Shown here piece after piece: positions 51,131-60,760 of a stretch of DNA of 64,000 nucleotides. Origin of the DNA: Rhodospirillales bacterium (GTDB taxonomy: Bacteria > Pseudomonadota > Alphaproteobacteria > TMED109). Location of the stretch: contig JAPPED010000003.1 of NCBI GenBank assembly GCA_028824295.1, positions 62,001-126,000 of the forward strand, read 5' to 3'. The position numbers were made by a program, and so were the translations under genes. The notes beneath the pieces were generated by a model. The model was not told where the DNA came from. It searched no databases and saw nothing but the letters and a program-made list of their open reading frames with translations. The number at the start of each line of letters is the position of its first letter. Position 1 is the first letter of the stretch.

Positions 51131-51712
51131 ATGGCTGCACGTTTCCGTGAATTGTACGACACCCGCTACCGCGAGGAGCTGCAGCGGGAGTTGGAAATCG
51201 CCAACCTGTTTGCCGTGCCTCGGCTGGAGAAGATCGTGCTCAACATGGGTGTTGGGGTACCGACCCAATCGTCAATCCGAGGTGGCTTGGCCAAGGAGGA
51301 TGACAAGGGGGTCGAGGGCGCACTTCGAGACCTCGAGGCGATTGCCGGCCAGAAGCCCGTAGCGACGGAGGCGCGCAAGCCGATCGCCGGCTTCAAGATT
51401 CGCCAGGGCATGAAGATCGGTTGCAAGGTGACGCTTCGATCCACGCGGATGTATGAGTTCCTGGATCGGCTGATCAACATCGCTCTTCCCCGCGTACGCG
51501 ATTTCCGCGGGGTCGATCCGAACTCGTTTGACGGGAACGGGAATTTTGCGCTTGGCCTGCGCGAGCAGATCGTCTTTCCCGAAATCGATTACGACACGGT
51601 GGACCAGGTGCGGGGCCTCGACGTCGTGATCGGCACCACCACCACCAACGATGATTGGGCGCGTGCGCTGCTGCTCAAATTCAATATGCCCTTCCGTGGG
51701 CGGGGAGCCTGA
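51131..51712 (+). CDS. rplE: 50S ribosomal protein L5
   Basis: 193 residues, slightly long; it binds 5S rRNA and contacts the P-site t[65 protein letters not shown] and [14 protein letters not shown] are diagnostic. The ATG at 51131 is chosen; the frame is open upstream across rplX to 50969. A short insertion ([17 protein letters not shown]) explains the extra length. Confidence 0.97.
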   Translation: MAARFRELYDTRYREELQRELEIANLFAVPRLEKIVLNMGVGVPTQSSIRGGLAKEDDKGVEGALRDLEAIAGQKPVATEARKPIAGFKIRQGMKIGCKVTLRSTRMYEFLDRLINIALPRVRDFRGVDPNSFDGNGNFALGLREQIVFPEIDYDTVDQVRGLDVVIGTTTTNDDWARALLLKFNMPFRGRGA

Positions 51713-51717
51713 TTTCC

Positions 51718-52023
51718 ATGGCCAAAGTGAGCGCCATCATGAAGAACCGTCGACGCCGTCAGATGGCCGAGCGTGGGCGTGGTGTCCGACTTGCTCTCAA
51801 AGCCAAAGTGCGCGATCGCAAGGCTCCGCCTGAGGAGCGGTTCCAGGCAGTGCTGACCCTGGCCAAGCTGCCGCGGAACGCCTCGCCCGTACGGATCCGC
51901 AACCGCTGCGAGCTGACCGGGCGGCCGCGCGGGTACTACCGGAAGATGCGGATTTCACGGATCGCGCTCCGGGAGCTTGCTTCCATGGGCCAGATTCCCG
52001 GCATGACCAAGGCGAGCTGGTAG
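51718..52023 (+). CDS. rpsN: 30S ribosomal protein S14, zinc-independent type
   Basis: 101 residues, the long form without the CxxC pairs of zinc-binding S14 (only one Cys, in [17 protein letters not shown]). [31 protein letters not shown] and GMTKASW are typical. The ATG at 51718 is the start; the open frame upstream overlaps rplE and is not used. Confidence 0.98.
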   Translation: MAKVSAIMKNRRRRQMAERGRGVRLALKAKVRDRKAPPEERFQAVLTLAKLPRNASPVRIRNRCELTGRPRGYYRKMRISRIALRELASMGQIPGMTKASW

Positions 52024-52036
52024 GAGACTCCGGACG

Positions 52037-52435
52037 ATGACCATGACGGACCCGCTGGCGGACATGCTGACTCGAATTCGCAACGGCCTGATGGCTGAGC
52101 GGCAGACGGTTCGCTGCCCGGATTCGCGGTTGCGAAGGAGCGTTCTCGAGGTGCTGCGGCAGGAGGGCTATATCCGCGCATGGAATGTCGAGGAGCTCGG
52201 CGGCCCGAAACGCGAGCTCGTGATCGAGCTCAAGTATCACAAGGGCGCGCCTGCAATTAAGGAGATCAAACGGGTTTCCAGTCCGTGCCGGCGTATCTAT
52301 TCGCCGGCGCGCGAGATTCCGCGCTTCTATGGGGGCCTGGGTGTGCACGTGTTGTCGACGCCAGCGGGGGTCATGTCTGATCGAGCCGCCCGCGAGGCCA
52401 ATGTTGGCGGCGAAGTTCTGTGTCGGGTGTTCTGA
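52037..52435 (+). CDS. rpsH: 30S ribosomal protein S8
   Basis: 132 residues, standard. MTDPLADMLTRIRNGLMAE, IELKYHKGAPAIKEIKRVSSPCRRIY and VLSTPAGVMSDRAAREANVGGEVLCRVF are diagnostic. S8 binds helix 21 of 16S rRNA and represses the spc operon in E. coli. The start is ATG 52037 or 52043. Confidence 0.98.
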   Translation: MTMTDPLADMLTRIRNGLMAERQTVRCPDSRLRRSVLEVLRQEGYIRAWNVEELGGPKRELVIELKYHKGAPAIKEIKRVSSPCRRIYSPAREIPRFYGGLGVHVLSTPAGVMSDRAAREANVGGEVLCRVF

Positions 52436-52437
52436 CC

Positions 52438-52971
52438 GTGTCTCGAGTCGGCAAGCACCCCGTTCCAGTTCCGGATGGCGTTACCGTCACGATTGCGGGG
52501 CCTCGCGTGACGGTCGAGGGAAAGCTCGGGGTCCTTAGCCAGTCCTTTCCGACGAGTGTCGAGATTCGACAGGCGGATCAGCTGATCGAAGTGGCGCCGC
52601 GTTCGAAGAGCGATAATTCGCAAGCTGCGTGGGGCATGACGCGGGCATTGCTCGCGAACATGGTGACCGGTGTAAGCGCCGGATTCAGAAGATATCTCGA
52701 CATTGAAGGGGTTGGTTACCGTGCTGCCTTCAAGGACGGCATTCTGAGCCTGCAGCTCGGTTACAGCCATGACGTCCACATCGCCGTGCCCGACGATCTG
52801 CAGGTAGCCTGCCCGAGGCCAACGGAGATCGAGATTTCAGGGGCCAGCCGGCAGCGTGTGGGGCAGCTGGCGGCTGAAATCCGGGCATTTCGCCCGCCCG
52901 AACCCTATAAGGGCAAGGGTGTCCGTTATCGGGGTGAGTACGTCCGCCGCAAGGAAGGAAAGAGGAAGTAG
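52438..52971 (+). CDS. rplF: 50S ribosomal protein L6
   Basis: 177 residues, standard length; two similar RNA-binding domains near the GTPase-associated region. SRVGKHPVPVPDGVTVTI, RYLDIEGVGYRAAFKDGILSLQLGYSH and EIRAFRPPEPYKGKGVRYRGEYVRRKEGKRK are diagnostic. The GTG at 52438 is preferred; an in-frame GTG at 52420 would overlap rpsH. Confidence 0.97.
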   Translation: MSRVGKHPVPVPDGVTVTIAGPRVTVEGKLGVLSQSFPTSVEIRQADQLIEVAPRSKSDNSQAAWGMTRALLANMVTGVSAGFRRYLDIEGVGYRAAFKDGILSLQLGYSHDVHIAVPDDLQVACPRPTEIEISGASRQRVGQLAAEIRAFRPPEPYKGKGVRYRGEYVRRKEGKRK

Positions 52972-52974
52972 GTC

Positions 52975-53340
52975 ATGGCTGTTTCTCCTCGGGAACGCAT
53001 GCTTCGGCGACGGCGGCGCAATCGCCGCCGGGTTCGCGTCGCGGCCAATGGGCGGCCGCGACTGTCCGTATTTCGTTCGAATTGCCACATTTATGCCCAG
53101 GTCATTGACGACGAAGCGGGCCGGACGCTGGCTAGCGCATCGACACTCGATCGCGCACTGAGATCAGAAGGCAAAGGTGGTGGCGGGATCGAGGCCGCGC
53201 GCGCGGTTGGCGCGTTGGTTGCCCAACGTTCGAAGGAAGTTGGCGTTGACACTGTGGTCTTTGACCGCGGAAGTTATCTTTATCACGGTCGTGTGCGGGC
53301 GTTGGCCGAGGCGGCACGGGAGGGCGGTCTCGGGTTCTGA
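52975..53340 (+). CDS. rplR: 50S ribosomal protein L18
   Basis: 121 residues, standard length; binds 5S rRNA with L5. [51 protein letters not shown] and [26 protein letters not shown] are diagnostic. ATG 52975 is three bases after the rplF stop; rpsE follows after 20 bases. Confidence 0.98.
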   Translation: MAVSPRERMLRRRRRNRRRVRVAANGRPRLSVFRSNCHIYAQVIDDEAGRTLASASTLDRALRSEGKGGGGIEAARAVGALVAQRSKEVGVDTVVFDRGSYLYHGRVRALAEAAREGGLGF

Positions 53341-53360
53341 GCCCCGGACCGAGAGAGCGT

Positions 53361-54050
53361 ATGGCGCGTAGACAACGTAATCCTGAGGAACGTCAGGAAC
53401 TCACCGACAACCTGGTCAAGATTCGCCGGGTGGCCAAGGTAGTAAAGGGTGGGCGCCGCTTCGGGTTTGCTGCAATCGTCGTTGTCGGTGACGGCCAGGG
53501 ACGCGTTGGCTTCGGTTCGGGCAAGGCCAAGGAGGTTCCGGAGGCGATACGCAAGGCGACGGAAAACGCCAAGGGAAGACTCATCCGCGTCCCACTGCGC
53601 GAGGGGCGTACCCTGCACCATGACACAAGTGGCAGGCTCGGCTCCGCCAAGGTGATCCTGCGTGCTGCTCCGGCAGGGACCGGCATCATTGCCGGAGGTC
53701 CTGTTCGCGCGGTTCTGGAGCGGCTTGGGGTGCAGGATGCGGTCGGCAAGTCAGTGGGCAGCGGCAACGCCATCAACATGGTACGCGCGACGTTCGATGC
53801 CCTGCAGAAAGTGCAATCGCCGGCCGACGTGGCCTCTCGGCGTGGCCTCAAGGTTTCTGAAATCCTCAATCGGACTGATCGACGGCGCCGGTCGGGCAAG
53901 GGCGCAAACGGTACGGATGGGTCCGGCAAGACTGCAGGCGGGCGAGCAAGCGAAGAGACCGAAACGCCGGCGGCCGACTCAACTGATGCGGCGCCGGCCG
54001 CCGCCGATGAGCCCGGCAAGAATCTCACTGAAGGCGCGACTTCCGCGTAA
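53361..54050 (+). CDS. rpsE: 30S ribosomal protein S5 with C-terminal extension
   Basis: 229 residues against about 165-190 usually. The body is normal: [63 protein letters not shown] and [16 protein letters not shown]; it helps decoding accuracy and mRNA unwinding. After about residue 171 the chain continues with a Gly/Lys/Arg linker and an Ala/Asp/Glu/Thr-rich acidic tail ([20 protein letters not shown]), similar in composition to the S3 tail. Confidence 0.97.
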   Translation: MARRQRNPEERQELTDNLVKIRRVAKVVKGGRRFGFAAIVVVGDGQGRVGFGSGKAKEVPEAIRKATENAKGRLIRVPLREGRTLHHDTSGRLGSAKVILRAAPAGTGIIAGGPVRAVLERLGVQDAVGKSVGSGNAINMVRATFDALQKVQSPADVASRRGLKVSEILNRTDRRRRSGKGANGTDGSGKTAGGRASEETETPAADSTDAAPAAADEPGKNLTEGATSA

Positions 54051-54056
54051 TTCGTC

Positions 54057-54272
54057 ATGGCGACTCCCCGTTCCGGACGCATTCGCGTCACCCAGATCAA
54101 GAGCCCAATTGGTCGCAAGCCCGTTCAGAGGAAGACACTGGTCGGACTAGGCCTGAATCGAATTGGTCGAGTTTCCGAACTCGAGGACACACCAGCCGTG
54201 CGCGGAATGATTACGCGGGTTCAGCATCTCGTCTCAATGGAAAAGATTACCGCCGGGGAGCCCAGCGAATGA
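54057..54272 (+). CDS. rpmD: 50S ribosomal protein L30
   Basis: 71 residues, near the usual 60-65. [45 protein letters not shown] is diagnostic. It lies six bases after rpsE, and its TGA overlaps the rplO ATG. Confidence 0.97.
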   Translation: MATPRSGRIRVTQIKSPIGRKPVQRKTLVGLGLNRIGRVSELEDTPAVRGMITRVQHLVSMEKITAGEPSE

Positions 54273-54787
54273 TGCTCCGAGAACTCGGGCCCTCCAAGGG
54301 GGCGCAACGCAACCGCAAGCGCGTCGGTCGCGGCATCGGCTCGGGCAGGGGAAAGACCTCTGGGCGGGGCCACAAGGGGCTGAAGGCTCGATCCGGTGCC
54401 AGCACTTCGGGTTTCGAAGGCGGGCAGATGCCGCTGTACCGCCGCCTCCCGAAGCGCGGATTTCGGCCTTTGTTTCGACGTAAGTTTGCCGAGGTGAATC
54501 TCAACCGGATTCAGGCGGCAGTTGATGCTGGCCGGCTGGACGCTGCTACGGTAGTGAATGCCTCTGTATTGCTGGAAACCGGGATCGTTCGGCGCGTGCG
54601 CGACGGCGTGCGCCTTCTCGGCTCCGGGTCCCTATCTGTGCCTATGACCTTTGAGGTTGCCGGAGCCTCTCGTTCCGCGATCACGGCCGTGGAACAAGCG
54701 GGCGGCAGTGTCCGTTTGTTGTCCTCCGGCAAATCAGGCGGAGACAAATCGCCTGCCGCGACGTCGGAAGAGTCCGCGGAGGCATGA
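54269..54787 (+). CDS. rplO: 50S ribosomal protein L15 with short acidic tail
   Basis: 172 residues, somewhat long. The Gly-rich N-terminal extension that penetrates the 50S subunit ([21 protein letters not shown]) and [23 protein letters not shown] are diagnostic. The end ([18 protein letters not shown]) is a small acidic, Ala/Ser-rich tail. Two adjacent ATGs (54269, 54272) are possible; the first overlaps rpmD. Confidence 0.97.
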   Translation: MMLRELGPSKGAQRNRKRVGRGIGSGRGKTSGRGHKGLKARSGASTSGFEGGQMPLYRRLPKRGFRPLFRRKFAEVNLNRIQAAVDAGRLDAATVVNASVLLETGIVRRVRDGVRLLGSGSLSVPMTFEVAGASRSAITAVEQAGGSVRLLSSGKSGGDKSPAATSEESAEA

Positions 54788-54851
54788 ACGTGATGAACCG
54801 CTGTGATTTCCGCCCGGGCAAGGGTGGTGATCCGCTGGGGAGTGCCGGCTG

Positions 54852-56195
54852 ATGGCATCTGCCGCCGAACAACTCGCTGCCAATATCAATTTTGGTGCGA
54901 TAGCCCAAGCAACCGAGCTCAAGCGGCGCATCTGGTTCACATTAGGCGCGCTGATCGTCTACCGAATTGGGACCTACATCCCGCTGCCTGGGATCGAGAC
55001 CAGCGCGGTGGCAGACGTCTTCCAGCAGAATTCGGGCGGCATCCTCGGGATGTTCGACATGTTTGCCGGCGGCGCGCTGGGCAGAATGACGATATTCGCC
55101 CTGAATATCATGCCGTACATCTCTGCCTCCATCATCATTCAGTTGATGACGACTGTCTCGGCACATCTCGCGCAACTGAAGAAAGAGGGCGAATCCGGAC
55201 GCCAGCGGATCACCCAGTACACGCGGTACGGCACGGTGATCCTCGCGGCCATGCAGGCACTCGGGATTGCCGTCGGGTTGGAAAGCCTTTCCGGTTCGCA
55301 GGGGCCGGCCGTACGCGACCCGGGCCTGTTTTTCCGGTTCGTGACCGTGATCACGCTCACGGGCGGCACCGTGTTCCTGATGTGGCTTGGTGAGCAGATT
55401 ACCTCGCGCGGAATCGGAAACGGGATCTCGCTCATCATCATGGCCGGAATCGTTGCCGAGCTGCCCGCGGCTCTGGTGGCGACACTGGAGCTGGGCCGCA
55501 CTGGTGCCTTGTCGGGCGCGCTGATCATCCTGTTGATGGCGTTGGCGGTAGCAGTGATCGCTTTCATCGTGTTCATCGAGCGGGCGCAGCGCCGCATTCT
55601 CATCCAATACCCGAAGCGGCAACTGGGAACCAAGACATTCGGTGGCGATACCAGTAGCTACCTGCCGCTCAAGCTCAATACGTCGGGCGTGATTCCGCCG
55701 ATTTTCGCGAGCTCGATCCTCCTGCTGCCGGTCACGGCGCTCAGTTTCAATGCGGGACAGGGCCCGTCGTGGCTGCTGGACGTCACGGCCGCGCTGGGAC
55801 GAGGGCAGCCAGCCTACCTTGCCCTTTACGTCGGCGGGATCGTGTTCTTCGCATTTTTCTACACGTCAGTGGTCTTCAATCCCGCCGACACTGCGGACAA
55901 CCTCAAAAAGTATGGCGGCTTTGTGCCGGGTGTGAGGCCCGGTGCCAATACAGCGGCCTACATCGACCGCATCCTGACGCGTCTTACCACCGCCGGGGCG
56001 GCGTACCTTGCCTTGGTGTGTCTCTTGCCAGAGATGCTGATCTCGCAGTACGCGGTGCCGTTCTATTTTGGCGGGACCAGCCTGTTGATCGTGGTTAACG
56101 TAACGATGGATACCGTCGCGCAGATCCATTCCCACCTTGTCGCGCGCCAATTCGAGGGCCTAATCAAGAAAGCGAAGCTCCGGGGCCGATCGTAA
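54852..56195 (+). CDS. secY: Protein translocase channel subunit SecY
   Basis: 447 residues with the ten transmembrane segments of SecY, the inner-membrane channel for Sec export and insertion. RRIWFTLGALIVYRIGTYIPLPGIE is the first segment. GGALGRMTIFALNIMPYISASIIIQLM, the cytoplasmic loop RRILIQYPKRQLG and the motif LKLNTSGVIPPIFASSIL are diagnostic. A GGGGAG precedes the ATG at 54852. It is the last translocation gene of the spc run, and its TAA overlaps the adk ATG by one base. Confidence 0.98.
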   Translation: MASAAEQLAANINFGAIAQATELKRRIWFTLGALIVYRIGTYIPLPGIETSAVADVFQQNSGGILGMFDMFAGGALGRMTIFALNIMPYISASIIIQLMTTVSAHLAQLKKEGESGRQRITQYTRYGTVILAAMQALGIAVGLESLSGSQGPAVRDPGLFFRFVTVITLTGGTVFLMWLGEQITSRGIGNGISLIIMAGIVAELPAALVATLELGRTGALSGALIILLMALAVAVIAFIVFIERAQRRILIQYPKRQLGTKTFGGDTSSYLPLKLNTSGVIPPIFASSILLLPVTALSFNAGQGPSWLLDVTAALGRGQPAYLALYVGGIVFFAFFYTSVVFNPADTADNLKKYGGFVPGVRPGANTAAYIDRILTRLTTAGAAYLALVCLLPEMLISQYAVPFYFGGTSLLIVVNVTMDTVAQIHSHLVARQFEGLIKKAKLRGRS

Positions 56196-56839
56196 TGCGC
56201 TTGGTGCTGCTGGGTCCGCCGGGATGTGGGAAGGGCACTCAGGCAGCTGTTCTACGTGATCGTTTCGGGATTCCACATCTATCGACAGGCGCGATGCTGC
56301 GGTCAGCCGTGGAAGCGGACACCGAGATCGGACGTCGTGCCGCCTCGATCATGAGCCGGGGAGCTCTGGTTCCGGACGAGGTGGTCCAGAAAATCGTTGC
56401 ACTTCGGTTGGGCCTGGAAGACTGCGCGCGTGGCTACATCCTCGATGGCTTTCCGCGCACTGTGGCTCAGGCCGATGCCCTTGAACAGATGCTGGACCGG
56501 GCCGACCACGCGCTCGATCAAGTGATCGAGTTCACGATTTCGGAAGATGAGCTGGTGCGCCGCATCACAGGACGGTACGTGTGTACCAAGTGTGACGCCG
56601 TCTACAACGAGCATTCCAAGCCGACCCAGCGGAAGAATATCTGTGACGTGTGTGGCGGCACAGTGTTTCGTCGTCGAGAGGACGACCGTGCGGAAACCGT
56701 GGCGGAGCGCATGGCGGCATACCGGGCGGAAACGGCGCCATTGGTGCCCTACTACGGAAGCAGGGGCCTGTTGACGCAGATCGACGGCACCCAGAGTACG
56801 GTCAAGGTGACTGATGCACTGCTCGGAGCGCTTTCCTGA
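56195..56839 (+). CDS. adk: Adenylate kinase, zinc-lid form
   Basis: 214 residues; it interconverts AMP, ATP and ADP. The P-loop is GPPGCGKGTQ, the AMP site GFPRTVAQADAL, and the long lid (GRYVCTKCDAVYNE ... CDVCGGTVFRRREDD) has four Cys in two CxxC pairs, expected to bind zinc as in many Gram-positive and some proteobacterial enzymes. It starts on the last base of the secY stop. rpsM, rpsK, rpoA and rplQ, which usually follow, are absent; 147 bp later comes a photolyase. Confidence 0.97.
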   Translation: MRLVLLGPPGCGKGTQAAVLRDRFGIPHLSTGAMLRSAVEADTEIGRRAASIMSRGALVPDEVVQKIVALRLGLEDCARGYILDGFPRTVAQADALEQMLDRADHALDQVIEFTISEDELVRRITGRYVCTKCDAVYNEHSKPTQRKNICDVCGGTVFRRREDDRAETVAERMAAYRAETAPLVPYYGSRGLLTQIDGTQSTVKVTDALLGALS

Positions 56840-56986
56840 TTCCACCTTGAGGCGACTCTTCCTCGTTGCAGCTGCCAGCGTCCGAGGCGGGCCCCGCCAG
56901 GCCCACCGGGTGCCACTCCTCGGTTCCGACTGTGTCTGGTCCCGATCGCTGCGGCTCACGGTTTGTATGACCAGCGATGGGGCGGG

Positions 56987-58429
56987 ATGAAGCCCGTCCT
57001 GGCTTGGTTCCGCGACGACCTGCGGCTGTCGGACAACCTGGCACTTGGCTGGGCAGTCCAGACCGGCAGTCCAGTCATTCCCGTGTTCATACTGGATGGG
57101 GAGCCCGGCGCCCGGGCCGCCGGGAACGCCTCCCGATGGTGGCTGCACGGCAGCCTTCAGGCACTGACGGCCTCACTGGGTGTCCTGGGCAGTCGACTGA
57201 TTCTTCGTCGAGGCGCGCCTGGAGCCGCGCTCGAGACCCTGGCCAAGGAAGCCGAGGCATGGGCGGTCTGCTGGAATCGGCGATTCGATCCTGTGCTGAG
57301 CGGTCAGGACCGTGCGGTCGAAGCCCAACTGCGTGCCGCGGGCTTGGAGATTCGGACGTTCAACTCCGCGTTGCTGGTTGAGCCCCGCGAAATCCGAACC
57401 GGAAACGGCTCCCCCTACAAAGTCTTTGCCCCGTTTTGGCGGCGATGCCTTGCACGGGAGTTCCGGCGACCGCAGCGGCCCCCGTTGTCGCTGCCCCTGC
57501 CGACAACCTGGCCCGCCAGCGAACCGCTCGAAGCGTGGCGGCGTGGTCGCAGCAACCCGCAATGGCCCGATCGCCAGGCCGCCCATTGGAAGCCAGGAGA
57601 AGCTGGGGCGTTGTCCCGGCTGGAAGATTTTGTGCAGGGTGCGGCGAGCAGGTACGCAACCGATCGAGACAAGCCAGGAACGTCCGGTACCAGCAGGCTC
57701 TCGCCGCACCTGCACTTTGGTGAGGTCGGGCCATGCCAAATTGCAGATAGCCTCGCGCGGAGCGGCCGTGTTCGGGCGGAAGACGCGTACCTTCGGCAGC
57801 TCGGTTGGCGGGAGTTCAGCCAATACCTGCTGTTTCACAACCCGGACTTGGGAACCGTCAACCTGCGAGACGACTTCGACCGGATGCCGTGGCGAGACAG
57901 CCCGGCAGACCTGCGGAGGTGGCAGCAGGGGCAGACAGGCTATCCGCTGGTCGATGCCGGAATGCGCGAACTGCTCGCCACGGGCTGGATGCACAACCGT
58001 GTCCGGATGGTCGTGGCGTCCTTCCTGACCAAACATCTATTGATTGACTGGCGGTCGGGCGCGGATTGGTTCTGGCAAACGCTGGTCGACGCTGACTGGG
58101 CCAACAACAATACATCCTGGCAATGGGTGGCCGGCACTGGCACCGATGCCACTCCGTACGTTCGGGTCTTCAATCCGGTAGCCCAGTCGCAGCGATTCGA
58201 TCCCGAGGGAGGGTATGTCCGAACCTGGGTCCCGGAGCTGGGGCGAATGCCCGACCGCTTTGTCCACGCACCTTGGACGGCATCCGCACCGGTCCTAGCC
58301 GAGGCCGGAGTTCTGTTAGGCGAGACCTATCCGACCCCGATGGTGGATCACGCCGAAGCCCGGCAGCGTGCCCTTCGGGTCTATCGAAGTCTGGTTCGTG
58401 GCGACCGCATCGCCAGTCGTCGCGGATGA
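56987..58429 (+). CDS. Deoxyribodipyrimidine photolyase (cryptochrome/photolyase family)
   Basis: 480 residues. The N-terminal alpha/beta antenna domain starts VLAWFRDDLRLSDNLAL, and the C-terminal helical FAD domain has TSRLSPHLHFGEVGP, QLGWREFSQYLLFH, GYPLVDAGMRELLATGWMHNRVRMVVASF and WANNNTSWQWVAGTGTDA; it resembles class I CPD photolyases that repair UV dimers with blue light. The ATG at 56987 fits the family; an upstream TTG would add eight residues. It occupies the place of the alpha operon after adk and converges on the M24 peptidase. Confidence 0.93.
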   Translation: MKPVLAWFRDDLRLSDNLALGWAVQTGSPVIPVFILDGEPGARAAGNASRWWLHGSLQALTASLGVLGSRLILRRGAPGAALETLAKEAEAWAVCWNRRFDPVLSGQDRAVEAQLRAAGLEIRTFNSALLVEPREIRTGNGSPYKVFAPFWRRCLAREFRRPQRPPLSLPLPTTWPASEPLEAWRRGRSNPQWPDRQAAHWKPGEAGALSRLEDFVQGAASRYATDRDKPGTSGTSRLSPHLHFGEVGPCQIADSLARSGRVRAEDAYLRQLGWREFSQYLLFHNPDLGTVNLRDDFDRMPWRDSPADLRRWQQGQTGYPLVDAGMRELLATGWMHNRVRMVVASFLTKHLLIDWRSGADWFWQTLVDADWANNNTSWQWVAGTGTDATPYVRVFNPVAQSQRFDPEGGYVRTWVPELGRMPDRFVHAPWTASAPVLAEAGVLLGETYPTPMVDHAEARQRALRVYRSLVRGDRIASRRG

Positions 58430-58618
58430 TCAACAACAACGACCCGGCCATGGCGCTCGCTGCGCCTGCGGGGTACTTGCCCAATGCGAACCGTCAGGTG
58501 GCACCAGTTCACTGAACTTTCCTGGTGGGTTCGTTTCGCAGTTCGAACCGCCATACCAGCGGAATTGCGCCGGTGCCCTGCGGAAGTGGTGGTGAAGGGC
58601 TCCGCAGGAGCACAGACC

Positions 58619-60442
58619 TCATGTCCGCAACGGTGCGCACGCTTCAGCCAGCCAAGCCCGAGTGCTCGGGGCAAGCCTTGGGGAAAGGGTCGATTCGACG
58701 CGCCGGTGATAGCTATCAAGCCAATGCACCTCGTCCGGGTTGAGCATGTCCGCAACGACTAGCCGGCGGTCAATTGGCGCCAGTGTCAAGGTTTCGAAGC
58801 CAAGCAGGGCCAACTCGGCGCCTTCAGGTTCAGGCTCGTCGCGCACCGCAACAAGGTTCTCGATACGTATTCCGTATGCGTCTTCAAGGTAATAACCCGG
58901 CTCATTCGAGATCACCATCCCCGCCGTGAGCGGCACCAGGGCACTCTTTGAGACAGTGGGCGGGCCGCCCGCGCGGTTGATCCGAAAGGAGATCGACTGG
59001 GGACCTTCGTGCACATTGAGAAAGCTCCCTACGCCATGACCGGTGCCGTGGTCGTATGTGAGCCCAGCCTGCCACAGTGGCGCCCGAGCGAGGATGTCCA
59101 GTTGGCCGCCGGGCGTGCCGACGGGAAAGCGCGCCGACGCCAGCGCGATATGCCCTTTGAGCACGCGGGTAAACCGGTCACACATTTGCGGTTCCGGATG
59201 GCCCACTGCGACGGTCCGAGTGACATCGGTCGTGCCACCAGGGTACTGGCCGCCGCTGTCCACGAGGTAGAGATTTCCGGGACGAAGCTGCCGGTCAGTT
59301 TCCGGTGTTGCCCGGTAGTGGACGATGGCCCCGTGTGGACCAGTACCGGAAATCGTGGGGAAGCTGGGCGACTTGAAGTCGGGACACTCTCGCCGGAATG
59401 CCTCCAACTGCATGGCCGCGCGGCACTCGCTAACGTTTCCGGCCAGCGCGTTTGCGTCGAGCCAACACAGGAACTTGGCCATCGCCAAGCCGTCGATTTC
59501 GTGCACATCCCGCATGCCGCGCAGCTCGGCGGAATTCTTTACCGCTCTCGGAAGTTCGACGGGGTCGGGGGCATGTCGAACATCGGCCCCCGACTCAGTC
59601 AAGAGTGTCTGAATCCACACGGGAGTTGAGGCTGGGTCTAGTTGCACCGTGGCCTGGTTTGCTCCGAACTCAGACAAAGATTCCCGGAGCGTCGACCGAG
59701 GATGCAGGGACACTGCATCACCCAGATGCGACCGCACTTCGTCAGTCACGCTCGCGGGATTTGCGAACAATTGAGCGGACCCGTCACACATCAGGATGGC
59801 GATGGCCAGCGCCACAGGCGAATACGGCAGGTCGCTCCCGCGGACATTGAGGAGCCAGGCGACCGATTCGCAGGACGTCAGTACTGTTGCCGCGACCGCA
59901 TTTTGCTCGAGGACCGCCGCGAGTCGGGTGCGTTTGTCTGCACTCGATTCGCCCGCATATCGGATCGGGTGAGGGAGAATGCTCCCGGTCGGCAGCGGCG
60001 GTCGGTCGGTCCAGTGTTCATCGATGGGATTGGAGTCCGTGGGTACCAGTCGCCCGCCTGCCCGTTCGACGGCCTGAGCCATTTGTTTGGTGCGGCTGAC
60101 GCTGAACAGTCGTGGATCAAAGCCGATGCCTGCGTCCTCTCCCATCGCATCGGAGAGCCAGCGGCCAGGGGGGCAGGCACCGCTGTTGAGAACTTCGTAA
60201 CAGCTTGTTTCAACTTGCGAGCGTGCCTGTATCGTGTACCGGCCGTCGACAAACAACGCCGCCCGGTCCTCGAGTACTACTGCGGTTCCCGCGGAACCGG
60301 TGAAGCCGGTCAGCCACGCCAGCCGTTCCGCCGCAGCGGGGATGAACTCGCCAAGGAACTCGTCTTCATGCGGTTGTACGAAACCTCGGAGCCCGTGTTT
60401 TGTCAGCCAATTCCGAACCAGCTGCAGGCGTTTCCCGTTCAT
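58619..60442 (-). CDS. M24 family Xaa-Pro aminopeptidase (aminopeptidase P type)
   Basis: 607 residues, the long three-domain form: two creatinase-like N-terminal domains followed by the pita-bread catalytic domain. The metal ligands are visible as Asp in YLVDSGGQYPGGTTDVTRT (both Asp), His in GTGHGVGSFLNVHEGPQ, Glu in ISNEPGYY and Glu in IRIENLV. It removes an N-terminal residue before proline. The ATG at 60442 (MNGKRLQLVRNWL) is preferred; an upstream ATG at 60535 adds a Ser/Thr-rich stretch. It is divergent from clpX across 318 bp. Confidence 0.93.
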   Translation of the reverse strand: MNGKRLQLVRNWLTKHGLRGFVQPHEDEFLGEFIPAAAERLAWLTGFTGSAGTAVVLEDRAALFVDGRYTIQARSQVETSCYEVLNSGACPPGRWLSDAMGEDAGIGFDPRLFSVSRTKQMAQAVERAGGRLVPTDSNPIDEHWTDRPPLPTGSILPHPIRYAGESSADKRTRLAAVLEQNAVAATVLTSCESVAWLLNVRGSDLPYSPVALAIAILMCDGSAQLFANPASVTDEVRSHLGDAVSLHPRSTLRESLSEFGANQATVQLDPASTPVWIQTLLTESGADVRHAPDPVELPRAVKNSAELRGMRDVHEIDGLAMAKFLCWLDANALAGNVSECRAAMQLEAFRRECPDFKSPSFPTISGTGPHGAIVHYRATPETDRQLRPGNLYLVDSGGQYPGGTTDVTRTVAVGHPEPQMCDRFTRVLKGHIALASARFPVGTPGGQLDILARAPLWQAGLTYDHGTGHGVGSFLNVHEGPQSISFRINRAGGPPTVSKSALVPLTAGMVISNEPGYYLEDAYGIRIENLVAVRDEPEPEGAELALLGFETLTLAPIDRRLVVADMLNPDEVHWLDSYHRRVESTLSPRLAPSTRAWLAEACAPLRT

Positions 60443-60760
60443 GTCGTCTGTTGCCGAATCGAGTGGTGCCGGACTTGTCGATCGTGTCGTTGAAGTAGCG
60501 AAGTTCAATATTAGCACCGAAGCTTCGGCTGGCATCCCTTGCCGGTCGGGCCGTCCGGTTTGTAGCGCCGCTGGTGTTCTTCCGGGGGCCGGCGCCCAGG
60601 GGGACCTCGGCGTTCCGCCGGTTTCCCCCTAAATGAGATGTATGGAGCGGAAGGCCCTTCAAGGCATGGCATTTAGCTTGCGCCAACGGCCCGCGAAGGG
60701 CTAGATTTCTCTCCTTATTGGGGCCGTGACGAACGGTTCAGTTACGCGTGCGGGCGGCAA
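60443..60760. promoter_or_regulatory. Divergent intergenic region upstream of clpX
   Basis: 318 bp without a gene between the M24 peptidase (minus) and clpX (plus). It has a 7-bp inverted repeat GCCCTTC/GAAGGGC (about 60655-60661 and 60695-60701). A weak promoter-like pair for clpX is TTGCGC (60678-60683) and TAGATT (60702-60707), spacer 18. No clpP lies upstream, so clpX must have its own promoter. The assignments are tentative. Confidence 0.35.
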
